A program made the position numbers and the translations under genes. Shown here piece after piece: positions 1 through 8,927 of a stretch of DNA of 64,000 nucleotides. Under the pieces are notes generated by a model. That model searched no databases. It saw only the letters and a program-made list of their open reading frames with translations, and was not told where the DNA came from. The stretch's first letter is position 1. The number at the start of each line of letters is the position of its first letter. This DNA is from Herminiimonas arsenicoxydans (GTDB lineage: Bacteria > Pseudomonadota > Gammaproteobacteria > Burkholderiales > Burkholderiaceae_D). The stretch is taken from NCBI GenBank assembly GCA_000026125.1, contig CU207211.1, forward strand, positions 2,666,001 through 2,730,000. Reading direction: 5' to 3'.

Positions 1-443
1 TCATCGGTGTGGAAGTCCATACGCCAGGCGTAGGCAGCCTGTTGAAGCAGATCGGCGAACGGGAATTGACCAATCTGCGCATCATCCAGCATGATGCATT
101 CGAAGTATTGACCAATATGATTGCGCCGGCCTCGCTGGCCGGCGTACACGTGTTCTTTCCCGATCCCTGGCACAAGGCGCGGCACAACAAGCGCCGCCTG
201 ATCCAGCCACCGCTGGTGCAACTGCTGTCGTCACGCATCAAGACCGGCGGTTATCTGCATTGTGCAACCGACTGGCAGGAATATGCGGAACAGATGCTGG
301 AAGTGCTCGGAGCCGAAGCAAGCTTGCGCAACACTGCGGATACCTATGCACCGCGCCCTGATTACCGCCCTGTCACGAAATTCGAGAATCGCGGCATCAA
401 GCTCGGGCACGGCGTATGGGATCTGGTATTCGAAAAAAAATAA
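1..443 (+). CDS. trmB: tRNA (guanine-N7)-methyltransferase, 5'-truncated by the window edge
   Basis: C-terminal part of the SAM-dependent enzyme that makes m7G46 in the tRNA variable loop. The reading frame is open from base 3 and reads [14 protein letters not shown] at the edge, so the true start lies upstream of the window. The family signature [18 protein letters not shown] is intact, and [11 protein letters not shown] and the C-terminal TKFENRG segment are typical of TrmB. It converges with regA (66 bp between stops). Only the truncation limits the call. Confidence 0.93.
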   Translation, partial: IGVEVHTPGVGSLLKQIGERELTNLRIIQHDAFEVLTNMIAPASLAGVHVFFPDPWHKARHNKRRLIQPPLVQLLSSRIKTGGYLHCATDWQEYAEQMLEVLGAEASLRNTADTYAPRPDYRPVTKFENRGIKLGHGVWDLVFEKK

Positions 444-509
444 GCAGCATCGCTGTGCCGCTTGTTTGAACTGCAACGCATCGTTTACCGGACTCCGGCA
501 TCATCGTGC

Positions 510-1046
510 TTATTTGACGCGCTGCTTCTCCAGCTTGCGCGCCAGCGTGCGGCGGTGCATGCCGAGACGACGCGCCGCTTCGGAAATATTGAAATCGCTT
601 TCCGCCAGCACGGCGTGGATATGCTCCCACTCCAGCGTCTTGATCGACGTCGAACGATTGCCCAGCTCCACATCGACGTTGCCGGCCACATGACCGAAAG
701 CAGCTTCAATATCATCGGTGTTGGACGGCTTGGCCAGATACTGGCAGGCGCCGAGCTTGATGGCTTCCACCGCCGTATTGAGACTGGCGAAGCCGGTCAG
801 CACCACGATCTGCATGGCGGGATCATGCTTGTGCAGCATTTGCACGCAGGCCAGTCCCGACGTATGGCCGTTCAGCTTGAGGTCGACGACGGCATAGGCC
901 GGCTTCTCCTGCTGCAGCAGTGCAGCCGCTTCATCCTGGCTGGAAGCCAGCAGCACGCGATAATTCCTGCGCTCGAATGAACGCCCGAGCGTGCGGGCAA
1001 ACGCGCCGTCGTCTTCGATAATCAGCAGCGTACGTTCAACCGACAT
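510..1046 (-). CDS. regA: RegA/PrrA/ActR-family redox response regulator
   Basis: 178-residue DNA-binding response regulator. It has an N-terminal receiver (acidic pair E11-D12-D13, phospho-acceptor D55 in VVDLKLNG, KPS near residue 106) and a short C-terminal Fis-type helix-turn-helix, ISEAARRLGMHRRTLARKL. This compact architecture is that of RegA/PrrA, which balances aerobic and anaerobic energy genes. The start at 1046 is chosen because a GAGGAG ribosome site lies just upstream; the frame is open for 38 more codons that look non-coding. The start overlaps the regB stop by 11 bp, so the pair is translationally coupled. Its position downstream of a terminal oxidase operon suggests that it controls that oxidase. 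Confidence 0.9.
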   Translation of the reverse strand: MSVERTLLIIEDDGAFARTLGRSFERRNYRVLLASSQDEAAALLQQEKPAYAVVDLKLNGHTSGLACVQMLHKHDPAMQIVVLTGFASLNTAVEAIKLGACQYLAKPSNTDDIEAAFGHVAGNVDVELGNRSTSIKTLEWEHIHAVLAESDFNISEAARRLGMHRRTLARKLEKQRVK

Positions 1047-2385
1047 CCCGCTCCTCCTCTTCATACATGATTGCGGCCAGCGGCAGCGAAAGCTGCACGA
1101 CCGCACCGCCTTCCTCGCGGTTGCGCGCAGTAACCGTGCCACCCAGCGTGCGTGCAACATTCATCACCAGAAACAGGCCAAGGCCGCCACCGACACGATT
1201 CTTGGTCGACTGATACGGCGTGCCCAAATTTGCCAGAATTTCCGGCAGAAAACCCGGGCCGGCGTCGCTTACTTCTATGATCAGTGTATCTTCGTTGCTG
1301 CTCGCCGTCAGGCGCAGCCATTGCGGCGAGGCTTCCAGCGCATTGTCGAGCAAATTGAAAATCGTCTGCTTCAGGGTCGAATCGAACACCACGGCGAGAT
1401 CATGTTCAATGCGATTTTCGTAGAGAAAGATGGCGATCGGCCGGCTGGCGCGCCAGGCAGCGGCGAGGTCGTCGAGAAAGGTAACAATCGTGGTTTGCGC
1501 CGAGGACTCGCCGCGCGTTTCGCCCGCGGACAGCAGGATGCCGCTGACGATGCTCTTGCAGCGTTGCAGTTGTGCTTCCATTTCAGCAATATCCTGCTGC
1601 AGATCGGCGCTGGCAGCGACGACAGGCATGCGCCGCCAGTCGCCCAGAATGACAGATACCGTTGCCAGCGGCGTACCAAGCTCATGCGCCGCCCCGGACG
1701 CCAGCAAGCCCATGCGCACGATATGCTCTTCTTCTACGGCACGCTGCCGCAAAGCCGCCAGTTCCACATCGCCGGCGTGAAAATTGCGCCTGATGCGGGT
1801 GATGAAGGCGGTCAGCAACACGGCGTTCAGCACGAAGCAGATCAGGATGCCCTGCACGTAAAGACTGAAAAATCGCAGGCTGTGGTCGTGCGGCAGAATC
1901 AGCGGATTCGCATGTGCCGCCAAACCGGCCAGACAGGCGCTGGTAACAGCAACGATAATCCAGGTCGACCACGCCTCCAGCAATACCGCGCTCAATATCA
2001 CCTGCAGCAGATAGGCGAAGGCAAACGGATTGGTGATGCCGCCGCTGAAGTACAGCTGCAAGGTGAGGCTGGCCACATCCACCAGCAAGGCAAAAAACAA
2101 TTCATTGTTGCTCACCATGCTGCGTTCATGCCAGCGCAGATGGCTGGCGATATTGAAGGCGATCAGACAGGCCAGCACTTCCAGCATGTAAGGCAATTGC
2201 AGCTGGATGCCGAATCCCAGGGTAACAATGGCGATCGTCGTGATCTGGCCAATGACCGCGATCCAGCGCAACTGGATCAGCAGCATCATGTTCTTGCGTC
2301 CTGCCGAATGTTCTGCGCGCGCAGCCGATGGCGGCAGCTTTTTCATGGCCTCACCCGACACGGCCATTTCTGTTTTCCCCAGCAT
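1036..2385 (-). CDS. regB: RegB/PrrB-family membrane redox sensor histidine kinase
   Basis: 449-residue kinase with about six membrane segments in residues 35-200, then a H-box and ATPase domain. Three RegB hallmarks are visible. The quinone-sensing heptad GGxxNPF appears as GGITNPF (115-121). The H-box is HELGTPLAT with H234. C276 in QLQRCKSIV sits where the redox-active cysteine of RegB lies. The G-boxes are DAGPGFLP and GGGLGLFLV. The known family senses ubiquinone redox state and cysteine oxidation and phosphorylates RegA. An internal Met (residue 7 or 14) could be the true start, as the SD before 2385 is not ideal. It lies 22 bp after the SURF1 gene and overlaps regA. Confidence 0.9.
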   Translation of the reverse strand: MLGKTEMAVSGEAMKKLPPSAARAEHSAGRKNMMLLIQLRWIAVIGQITTIAIVTLGFGIQLQLPYMLEVLACLIAFNIASHLRWHERSMVSNNELFFALLVDVASLTLQLYFSGGITNPFAFAYLLQVILSAVLLEAWSTWIIVAVTSACLAGLAAHANPLILPHDHSLRFFSLYVQGILICFVLNAVLLTAFITRIRRNFHAGDVELAALRQRAVEEEHIVRMGLLASGAAHELGTPLATVSVILGDWRRMPVVAASADLQQDIAEMEAQLQRCKSIVSGILLSAGETRGESSAQTTIVTFLDDLAAAWRASRPIAIFLYENRIEHDLAVVFDSTLKQTIFNLLDNALEASPQWLRLTASSNEDTLIIEVSDAGPGFLPEILANLGTPYQSTKNRVGGGLGLFLVMNVARTLGGTVTARNREEGGAVVQLSLPLAAIMYEEEERDVG

Positions 2386-2407
2386 GTTTCTTTCCCGCTC
2401 CAGACTG

Positions 2408-3205
2408 TCAGTTCGGGTGTCGGCGTTCTTCGCGCAGCACCCACCAGCACGCCGCGATCACCATCAAGGCGAGTACGTACCAGGTGAGAGCATAGACCAA
2501 ATGATTGTTGTTGAACGAAATCACTGTCAATCCGCCTATCGGCGGCACGGCGGCACGGTCTACCGACGATGCTTCCCTGCTCTGCGGGCGTGCATCCTGA
2601 TCGATGAAATACGGGGCTACACTGGAAAGATGCTGTGCCGCTGCGATCGCCGCCACATCACGTGAATACCAGCGCCCACCGGCAGCATCGTTCTCGCGTA
2701 AAAAACCACCGCCCGGTTCGCTGATGCGCAACAAGCCGCTAACCACAATTTCGGTCGCAGGAGGTTGGGGTTCAACGTAGGAAAGAGAAGGAATAAAGCC
2801 GCGATTGATCAGCACGATACTGCCGTCAGCAGTTTGCAGCGGGGTCAACAACCAGAAACCACTACCAAGCTCGGTCACTGCCATGACCTTGACCGCATGC
2901 TGATGCAACAAAACACCGCTCACACGTACATGGCGGTACTCGTCGCTTGCAGCGGTAACTTGTGACCAGTGCTCGCGCTGTGGTGCATCAACAGGAGCAG
3001 CATGCACGCGCTGCTCGACACGTTCGATCAGCGCCAGTTTCCATTGCAGGCGATAGACTTGCCAGGTGCCGAGTGCGGCAAAAAGTGTAAACAGCAGACT
3101 GGCGACGACGACCAGCCAGATCAGCCGAGAGCCGGAGCGAGGGGTTGCAGCGGCCGGTTCGGTCTGTGAACCGGTGCCACTGCCCTGCTCCGTGACATCC
3201 GTCAT
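2408..3205 (-). CDS. SURF1-family oxidase assembly protein
   Basis: 265-residue SURF1-type protein with a transmembrane helix near each end (LIWLVVVASLLFTLFAALG and YALTWYVLALMVIAACWWV) and a periplasmic domain between. Family members help insert or retain heme in subunit I of heme-copper oxidases. The start at 3205 (MTDVTEQ) is preferred because an upstream Met would lie inside cyoD. The gene follows cyoD by 7 bp and precedes regB by 22 bp, so it is part of the same transcript. A SURF1 homologue beside a quinol oxidase rather than an aa3 oxidase is known in proteobacteria. The family call is firm; the specific partner is inferred from position. Confidence 0.85.
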   Translation of the reverse strand: MTDVTEQGSGTGSQTEPAAATPRSGSRLIWLVVVASLLFTLFAALGTWQVYRLQWKLALIERVEQRVHAAPVDAPQREHWSQVTAASDEYRHVRVSGVLLHQHAVKVMAVTELGSGFWLLTPLQTADGSIVLINRGFIPSLSYVEPQPPATEIVVSGLLRISEPGGGFLRENDAAGGRWYSRDVAAIAAAQHLSSVAPYFIDQDARPQSREASSVDRAAVPPIGGLTVISFNNNHLVYALTWYVLALMVIAACWWVLREERRHPN

Positions 3206-3212
3206 GGCATGT

Positions 3213-3623
3213 TTATTTTGACTGCTGCACGGCACGATGCATGTCATGCCCGTGCTCGTGCATGCCCGGCATCATGTTGGTATTCATGTGATACATGACC
3301 CACAGTGAACCGGCCAGCACAATCACCACAATCACCACGGTAAAGATCAGCGCCAGCATCGACCAGCCGCCTTCCGATTTGGTATTCATGTGCAGGAAAT
3401 AAATCATGTGCACGACGATTTGCACGGCGGCAAAACCGAGAATGACGAGACCGGTAGTGCCGGAATCCTTCAGCACATCGTTCATCACCATCCAGAACGG
3501 AATTGCCGTCAGGATGACCGACAGGATGAAACCGATTGCATAGCTTTTCAGGCTGCCGTGGTCATGCTCGTCATGATGACCATGATCTGCGCCGTGCGCT
3601 GTTGTTGCGTGATGCTCGCTCAT
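3213..3623 (-). CDS. cyoD: Cytochrome bo3 quinol oxidase subunit IV
   Basis: 136-residue subunit IV with three membrane helices (about 29-47, 56-77, 88-111), matching the CyoD family; GSLKSYAIGFILSVILTAIPF is typical. The start at 3623 overlaps the cyoC stop in ATGA. Both ends are unusual. The first 22 residues contain eight histidines, and the last 25 contain five Met and five His (H112, M113, M117, M118, M121, H122, H124, H126, M128, H129). E. coli CyoD has a milder His-rich N terminus and ends close to the third helix. A metal-handling role for the tails is speculative. Confidence 0.9.
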   Translation of the reverse strand: MSEHHATTAHGADHGHHDEHDHGSLKSYAIGFILSVILTAIPFWMVMNDVLKDSGTTGLVILGFAAVQIVVHMIYFLHMNTKSEGGWSMLALIFTVVIVVIVLAGSLWVMYHMNTNMMPGMHEHGHDMHRAVQQSK

Positions 3624-4264
3624 GGCAGCACTCCCATCAGGTAGACAAAGGTGAAGACGCCGATCCAGATCACGTCCAGGAAATGCCAGAACATGGACAG
3701 ACACATCAGGCGACGCTTGTTTTCAACATTCAAGCCGAACTTACCGACCTGGAACATCAATACGATCAGCCAGATGATACCGAAGGTAACGTGCAAACCG
3801 TGGGTGCCGACCAATGCGAAGAAGGAAGTCAGGAAGGCGCTAGTTTGCGGGCCCGCACCTTCATGGATCAGATGGTTGAACTCATACAATTCCAGCGCAA
3901 GGAATCCGGCGCCGAGCATACCGGTAATGGCGAGCCAGATCAGTGTGCTGCGTACGCGATTGCGATGCGCTTCCAGCATGGCGACGCCATAAGTGATCGA
4001 CGACACCAGCAGGAAAGCGGTGTTCATCGCCACCAGCGGCAAGTCGAACAATTCGGCACCGGTCGGACCGCCGGCATAGCTGCGACCCAGCACGGCATAG
4101 GTCGCAAACAGGCAGGCGAAAATCAAGCAATCGCTCATCAGGTAGATCCAGAAACCCAGCGAGGTGCTGGATTCCGGATGATGTTCCTTGACGTAATAAC
4201 GCGTGCTTGCGTCAGCGCTGCTCATCGCGCTGATATCGGCAGAAGTGGCAGTGATCTCAGACAT
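3620..4264 (-). CDS. cyoC: Cytochrome bo3 quinol oxidase subunit III
   Basis: 214-residue heme-copper oxidase subunit III of the five-helix bacterial quinol oxidase form. Motifs include [20 protein letters not shown], the conserved helix acidic residues in [13 protein letters not shown], and [15 protein letters not shown] with WHFLDVIWI near the C terminus. The start MSEITAT at 4264 overlaps the end of cyoB by 8 bp, as expected for a tightly coupled operon; the upstream in-frame Met would sit deeper in cyoB. The stop overlaps the cyoD start. Confidence 0.95.
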   Translation of the reverse strand: MSEITATSADISAMSSADASTRYYVKEHHPESSTSLGFWIYLMSDCLIFACLFATYAVLGRSYAGGPTGAELFDLPLVAMNTAFLLVSSITYGVAMLEAHRNRVRSTLIWLAITGMLGAGFLALELYEFNHLIHEGAGPQTSAFLTSFFALVGTHGLHVTFGIIWLIVLMFQVGKFGLNVENKRRLMCLSMFWHFLDVIWIGVFTFVYLMGVLP

Positions 4265-6260
4265 GGCTTTCCAACAGTTTGGTGCGAGCATTCTCGGTGC
4301 GGGCAACTTCGTCCGCAGGAATGTAGTAATCGCGTTTGTAGTTAAAGGTGTGGATGATGATCGCGGCTATCACTGCTGCGAAGCTGATACCGGCCAGCAG
4401 CCACATTTGCCAGATCAGGCAAAAGCCTAACGCTCCACTCAAGGCCGAGATGATAAAGCCGGCGCCGGTATTTTTCGGCATGTGAATTGCGGTAAAGCCT
4501 TGCAGCGGACGCTGGTAACCGTTTTTCTTCATGTCGCTCCAGCTATCGGTGTCATACACTTTCGGTGTGAACGCGAAATTGTAGTCCGGCGGTGGCGACG
4601 AAGTCGACCATTCCAGCGTACGACCATTCCATGGATCACCGGTCACATCGCGCAATTCATGACGACGCTTGAAGCTGACATAGAACTGGATCAGCATCGA
4701 GGCTATGCCCAGCGCAATCAGCACCGCACCGACGGCTGCAATCTGGAACCAGATCTGCAACGATGGATCACTGAAGTGACTCATGCGACGTGTTACACCC
4801 ATCATGCCCAGTATGTACAGCGGCATGAAAGCCATCCAGAAACCGACGAGCCAGAACCAGAACGAGCATTTACCCCAGAACACGTCGAGTTTGAAGCCGA
4901 ATGCTTTCGGGAACCAGTAGTTGATCGCGGCGAAGACACCGAACACAACACCACCGATAATCACGTTGTGGAAGTGGGCAATCAGGAACAGGCTGTTATG
5001 CAGGACAAAGTCGGCTGGCGGCACCGCCAGCATCACACCTGTCATGCCACCAAGCACGAAGGTAATCATGAAACCGATGGTCCACATCATAGGCAGCTCG
5101 AACGTGATGCGGCCCTTGTACATCGTGAACAGCCAGTTGAATACCTTGGCGCCGGTCGGAATCGAAATGATCATCGTCGTGATACCGAAGAACGAGTTGA
5201 CACTCGCTCCCGAGCCCATGGTGAAGAAGTGATGCAACCACACCATATAAGACAGGATCGTAATAACGACAGTCGCGTACACCATCGAGGTATAACCGAA
5301 GATGCGCTTGGCCGAGAACGTCGACACCACTTCCGAGAACACGCCGAACAACGGCAGAATCAGAATATAGACTTCAGGGTGGCCCCAGATCCAGATCAGG
5401 TTCACGTACATCATGGCATTGCCGCCGCCATCATTGGTAAAGAAATGGGTGTCTACCATGCGGTCCAGAGACAGCATTGCCAGCACAGCGGTCAGCACCG
5501 GGAAGGATGCAACGATCAGCACGTTGGTGCACAAGGCAGTCCAGGTGAACACCGGCATCTTCATCATGTCCATGCCAGGCGCGCGCATCTTGACGATGGT
5601 CGCGATCAGGTTGATACCGGACAGCGTGGTCCCAACCCCGGCAACTTGCAGCGCCCAAATGTAGTAATCAACCCCCACATCCGGGCTCGCGAGTATGCCC
5701 GACAGCGGCGGATATGCCAGCCAACCGGTTTTGGCAAATTCGCCGACAAACAGGGACACCATGATCAGCACGGCACCAAAAGTCGTCATCCAGAAGCTGA
5801 AGTTATTCAGGAATGGAAACGCGACGTCGCGCGCGCCGATTTGCAACGGTACGACGTAGTTCATCAGGCCCGTCACCAAAGGCATTGCCACGAAGAAAAT
5901 CATGATCACGCCATGCGCGGTGAAGATTTGATCGTAGTGATGCGGCGGCAGGAAGCCGGCGTTGTCGCCGAAGGCCATCGCCTGCTGAGCACGCATCATC
6001 AATGCATCGGCGAAGCCGCGCATCAACATCACCAGTCCGAGAATCATGTACATGATCCCGATTTTCTTGTGATCGATACTGGTAATCCAGTCGCGCCACA
6101 AGGTACCCCAGACGCGGTAATACGTCAGAGCACCAACCATCGCAACGCCGCCCAGAAGCACCATCGCAAAAGTTATCAAAAGAATAGGCTCGTGGAACGG
6201 GATAGCGTCCCAGCTCAGCCGGCCGAAGATAAGCTTCGTCAGATCAGTATGGTCTTGCAT
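4257..6260 (-). CDS. cyoB: Cytochrome bo3 quinol oxidase subunit I
   Basis: 667-residue catalytic subunit, matching the usual CyoB length (about 663), with about 15 membrane helices. The heme/CuB region [12 protein letters not shown] contains the crosslinked His-Tyr pair. [10 protein letters not shown] carries the CuB histidines and [11 protein letters not shown] the high- and low-spin heme ligands. It reduces O2 to water with electrons from ubiquinol and pumps protons. It starts 3 bp after the cyoA stop. No heme O synthase (cyoE) is present in the window, so it must be encoded elsewhere. Confidence 0.97.
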   Translation of the reverse strand: MQDHTDLTKLIFGRLSWDAIPFHEPILLITFAMVLLGGVAMVGALTYYRVWGTLWRDWITSIDHKKIGIMYMILGLVMLMRGFADALMMRAQQAMAFGDNAGFLPPHHYDQIFTAHGVIMIFFVAMPLVTGLMNYVVPLQIGARDVAFPFLNNFSFWMTTFGAVLIMVSLFVGEFAKTGWLAYPPLSGILASPDVGVDYYIWALQVAGVGTTLSGINLIATIVKMRAPGMDMMKMPVFTWTALCTNVLIVASFPVLTAVLAMLSLDRMVDTHFFTNDGGGNAMMYVNLIWIWGHPEVYILILPLFGVFSEVVSTFSAKRIFGYTSMVYATVVITILSYMVWLHHFFTMGSGASVNSFFGITTMIISIPTGAKVFNWLFTMYKGRITFELPMMWTIGFMITFVLGGMTGVMLAVPPADFVLHNSLFLIAHFHNVIIGGVVFGVFAAINYWFPKAFGFKLDVFWGKCSFWFWLVGFWMAFMPLYILGMMGVTRRMSHFSDPSLQIWFQIAAVGAVLIALGIASMLIQFYVSFKRRHELRDVTGDPWNGRTLEWSTSSPPPDYNFAFTPKVYDTDSWSDMKKNGYQRPLQGFTAIHMPKNTGAGFIISALSGALGFCLIWQMWLLAGISFAAVIAAIIIHTFNYKRDYYIPADEVARTENARTKLLESHV

Positions 6261-6263
6261 CGT

Positions 6264-7331
6264 TTAGTCTTTATGGGAATGAGAATGCTTGGCCGCAACC
6301 TTGGCGGTTTCGCTGTGCGCAGCAGTATGGTCTGCCGCCTCGTTATGCGATTCTTGCTTCGCGTCGGTTACTACTTCTACTTTCGCGCCTTTGCGCGGTG
6401 CGGTCTTGGCACGATGTGCATCGTCCCGCATCATCTGATCCATACAGACGCTGCCTTCTTCGACACAACGATTCAGGATCGCGCCATACAAATCGGAAGA
6501 GACTGTTTTGTAATAGGTCACGGGCTCGCGCTCGCTCGGTTTTTCCAGCTCCAGGTAGGCGGTGCGATCCAGCTTGCCGCCCTCTGCCTTGACTTTCTTC
6601 ACCCAGCGATTGAAATCCTCAACATCCATGCCGTGATACTTGAAACGCATGTGCGAGAAACCGGCGCCGCTGTAGTTGGCAGAGAAACCTTCCGACTCAA
6701 CAGGCTTGTTGATGACCGCGTTCAATTGCGTCTCCATACCAGCCATCGTGTAGATCTGGCCGGCCAGCTCGGGAATGTAGAAGGAGTTCATGACCGTCGA
6801 TGAGGTGAGCTTGAAGCGTACCGGCACATCGACAGGCGTCGCCAGTTCATTCACGGTAGCGATACCCTGCTCCGGATAGATGAACAGCCACTTCCAGTCG
6901 AGCGCGACAACTTCGATCGTCAGCGGCTCGGCTGCAGCAGAGATGGGACGATTTGCATCGAGCCTATCCAGCGGACGGTACGGATCCAGCTTGTGCGTAC
7001 TGACCCATGTGATCAAACCGAGCACAATAATGATCAGCAGCGGACCGCCCCAGATGATCAGTTCCAGCTTGGTGGAATGATCCCAATCGGGCTCATATTT
7101 GGCGGAGGTATTGTTTTTCCTGTAACGCCATGCAAAGATAAGCGTAAGGATGATCACCGGCACGATGACGAGCAGCATCAGCAGCACTGAAACTATAATG
7201 AGCTGTCCCTGCTGCGCGGCGATGTCACCGGAAGGGTTGAGCAACACCCAATCGCATCCGCCCAGAAGAAGCAGCGGCAACAGAAGCAAACTGCGAAGGA
7301 GTAACCCGCGACGAGAAATCAAGGAATTCAT
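6264..7331 (-). CDS. cyoA: Cytochrome bo3 quinol oxidase subunit II (lipoprotein)
   Basis: 355-residue subunit II. It begins with a lipoprotein signal (LLLLPLLLLGGC, lipobox LGGC), followed by two membrane helices and a cupredoxin-fold periplasmic domain. The CuA ligands (CxxxC with His and Met) are absent, as expected for a quinol oxidase rather than a cytochrome c oxidase. The start at ATG 7331 is chosen for the signal peptide; an in-frame TTG at 7355 is possible and neither has a strong SD. Compared with E. coli CyoA (about 315 residues) there is a C-terminal extension rich in Ala, Lys and His, ending KHSHSHKD. First gene of the cyoABCD-SURF1-regBA operon. Confidence 0.95.
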   Translation of the reverse strand: MNSLISRRGLLLRSLLLLPLLLLGGCDWVLLNPSGDIAAQQGQLIIVSVLLMLLVIVPVIILTLIFAWRYRKNNTSAKYEPDWDHSTKLELIIWGGPLLIIIVLGLITWVSTHKLDPYRPLDRLDANRPISAAAEPLTIEVVALDWKWLFIYPEQGIATVNELATPVDVPVRFKLTSSTVMNSFYIPELAGQIYTMAGMETQLNAVINKPVESEGFSANYSGAGFSHMRFKYHGMDVEDFNRWVKKVKAEGGKLDRTAYLELEKPSEREPVTYYKTVSSDLYGAILNRCVEEGSVCMDQMMRDDAHRAKTAPRKGAKVEVVTDAKQESHNEAADHTAAHSETAKVAAKHSHSHKD

Positions 7332-7390
7332 GCGTGGAATAGGTAAGATGAACAACCTGTTAGTTTACTGGTAATGTGCACATATGCAGA

Positions 7391-7407
7391 TAGGACGTTT
7401 TGTCCTA
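7391..7407. promoter_or_regulatory. Inverted repeat resembling a RegA/RegR box upstream of cyoA
   Basis: TAGGACGTTTTGTCCTA is a perfect 6-bp inverted repeat with a 5-bp centre. Bases 7394-7404 (GACGTTTTGTC) fit the central part of the RegA/RegR consensus GNGRCRTTNNGNCGC as I recall it; the outer G and GC do not fit. It lies 60 bp upstream of cyoA and 72 bp upstream of the divergent transporter start. The regA gene is in the cyo operon itself, which makes a RegA site plausible; this is inference. Confidence 0.45.
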
Positions 7408-7478
7408 GCGCAAGAAATGCCAATAAACGTGTACGGCTTCAAATAATGAATATTTAACCGATAGGAGTGCCGAACATC

Positions 7479-8828
7479 ATGTCTATCTCAACACATTATG
7501 ACCAAACGGCGCCTGCAGAAGAATCGCCGCACTCAATCGGCAACGGTCCGCGCAATATCAACGCCCGCGACGGACATATCGATCCAGGTGAAATCGCCAT
7601 CGGCGTCGTCATCGGTCGCGCTTCCGAATACTTCGACTTCTTTGTCTACGCCATCGCTTCGGTGCTGGTCTTCCCCACCGTATTCTTTCCTTTCGCATCC
7701 AAACTGGAAGGCACGCTGTACGCTTTCACCATTTTTTCCTTCGCCTTCATCGCCCGGCCGGTGGGCACCGTGATTTTCATGGAAATCCAGCGCCGCTTCA
7801 GCCGCGAAGCGAAATTGACGCTGGCGCTGTTTCTGCTGGGCGGCTCGACCGCCGGCATTGCCTTCCTGCCATCCCATGCGCAACTCGGCACCACCGCCAT
7901 CGTCCTGCTGGCGCTGCTGCGCTGCGGCCAGGGCGTGGCGCTCGGTGGATCGTGGGACGGCCTGCCATCGCTGCTGGCGCTGAACGCACCGCAGAACAAG
8001 CGCGGCTGGTATGCGATGCTGGGGCAACTGGGCGCGCCGATAGGCTTTATCCTCGCCGCCGGCCTGTTTGCCTATATGTTGTATACGCTGGCGCCGCAGG
8101 ACTTCTTCGAATGGGGCTGGCGTTATCCATTCTTCGTTGCCTTCGCGATCAACGTGGTGGCCCTGTTCGCCCGCCTGCGTCTGGTATCGACCCCGGAATA
8201 TTCGCGCCTGCTGGATGAACGCGAACTGGAACCGGCCAATGTGGTCGAAATAACACGTTCGCAAGGCCGTAACCTGATCATCGGTGCACTCGCGGCACTC
8301 GCCAGCTACGCTCTGTTCCATCTGGTAACCGTATTCCCGTTATCGTGGATCGTGCTGTATTCGGAACGTTCGATCAGCCAGTTCCTCGAAATCCAGATGA
8401 TAGGCGCCGGCCTGGCGATTTGCAGCATCATCGCCTCCGGCCTGATCGCCGATCGCGTCGGTCGTCGCACCACGCTGGCCGTACTTGCCGTACTGATCGG
8501 GATTTTCAGCGCCTTCGTGCCGATGCTGATGAATGGCGGCATCTTCGGTGAAAACCTCTTCATCATCGTCGGCTTCATTCTGCTCGGCTTGTCTTATGGC
8601 CAGGCCGCCGGTGCGGTGAGCGCGAATTTCCCGGCCAAGTATCGCTATACCGGTGCCGCGCTGACATCCGATCTGGCCTGGCTGGTCGGCGCCGGCTTCG
8701 CACCACTGGTCGCGCTGGGCCTGTCGGCAAATTTCGGATTGGGCTACGTCAGCCTGTACCTGCTGTCCGGCGCTGTCGGATCGCTGGCAGCACTGAGTCT
8801 TAATCGTGCATTGGAAATTCGCGACTGA
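7479..8828 (+). CDS. MFS transporter, metabolite:H+ symporter (MHS)-like
   Basis: 449-residue, 12-helix major facilitator protein. The region ASEYFDFFVYAIASVLVFP around helix 1 and the following helix 2 to loop 2-3 stretch (FIARPVGTVIF, with RRFSREAKL) resemble the MHS family that imports carboxylates, betaines or shikimate. The start at ATG 7479 is supported by AGGAG at 7463-7467; an in-frame GTG at 7467 overlaps that SD and is rejected. The substrate cannot be read from sequence. It is transcribed away from cyoA across a shared 147-bp control region and ends at a strong terminator. Confidence 0.85.
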   Translation: MSISTHYDQTAPAEESPHSIGNGPRNINARDGHIDPGEIAIGVVIGRASEYFDFFVYAIASVLVFPTVFFPFASKLEGTLYAFTIFSFAFIARPVGTVIFMEIQRRFSREAKLTLALFLLGGSTAGIAFLPSHAQLGTTAIVLLALLRCGQGVALGGSWDGLPSLLALNAPQNKRGWYAMLGQLGAPIGFILAAGLFAYMLYTLAPQDFFEWGWRYPFFVAFAINVVALFARLRLVSTPEYSRLLDERELEPANVVEITRSQGRNLIIGALAALASYALFHLVTVFPLSWIVLYSERSISQFLEIQMIGAGLAICSIIASGLIADRVGRRTTLAVLAVLIGIFSAFVPMLMNGGIFGENLFIIVGFILLGLSYGQAAGAVSANFPAKYRYTGAALTSDLAWLVGAGFAPLVALGLSANFGLGYVSLYLLSGAVGSLAALSLNRALEIRD

Positions 8829-8850
8829 CGTTCTGCAAAACTGCAACATA

Positions 8851-8882
8851 AAAAAAGAGACGCACATGTGCGTCTCTTTTTT
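8851..8882. terminator. Bidirectional rho-independent terminator between MFS gene and recQ
   Basis: A perfect palindrome: six A, GAGACGCACA, then its complement and six T. It gives a GC-rich stem followed by a T run on either strand, so it can end both the transporter (+) and recQ (-). The centre CACATGTG leaves only a minimal loop. Confidence 0.9.
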
Positions 8883-8927
8883 ATGTGCCGGCATGTTGCT
8901 CGATTCAGAAAAACACGCGCTACCGAG

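Noticed and set aside
991..2487. 498-codon frame opposite regB
   Set aside because: Antisense shadow; no family motifs, low-complexity Gln/Arg composition, and no ribosome site of note.
4482..6803. 773-codon open frame on the plus strand opposite cyoB/cyoA
   Set aside because: It is antisense to strongly conserved oxidase genes, is His/Arg/Gln-rich with no domain, and arises from codon bias of the real strand.
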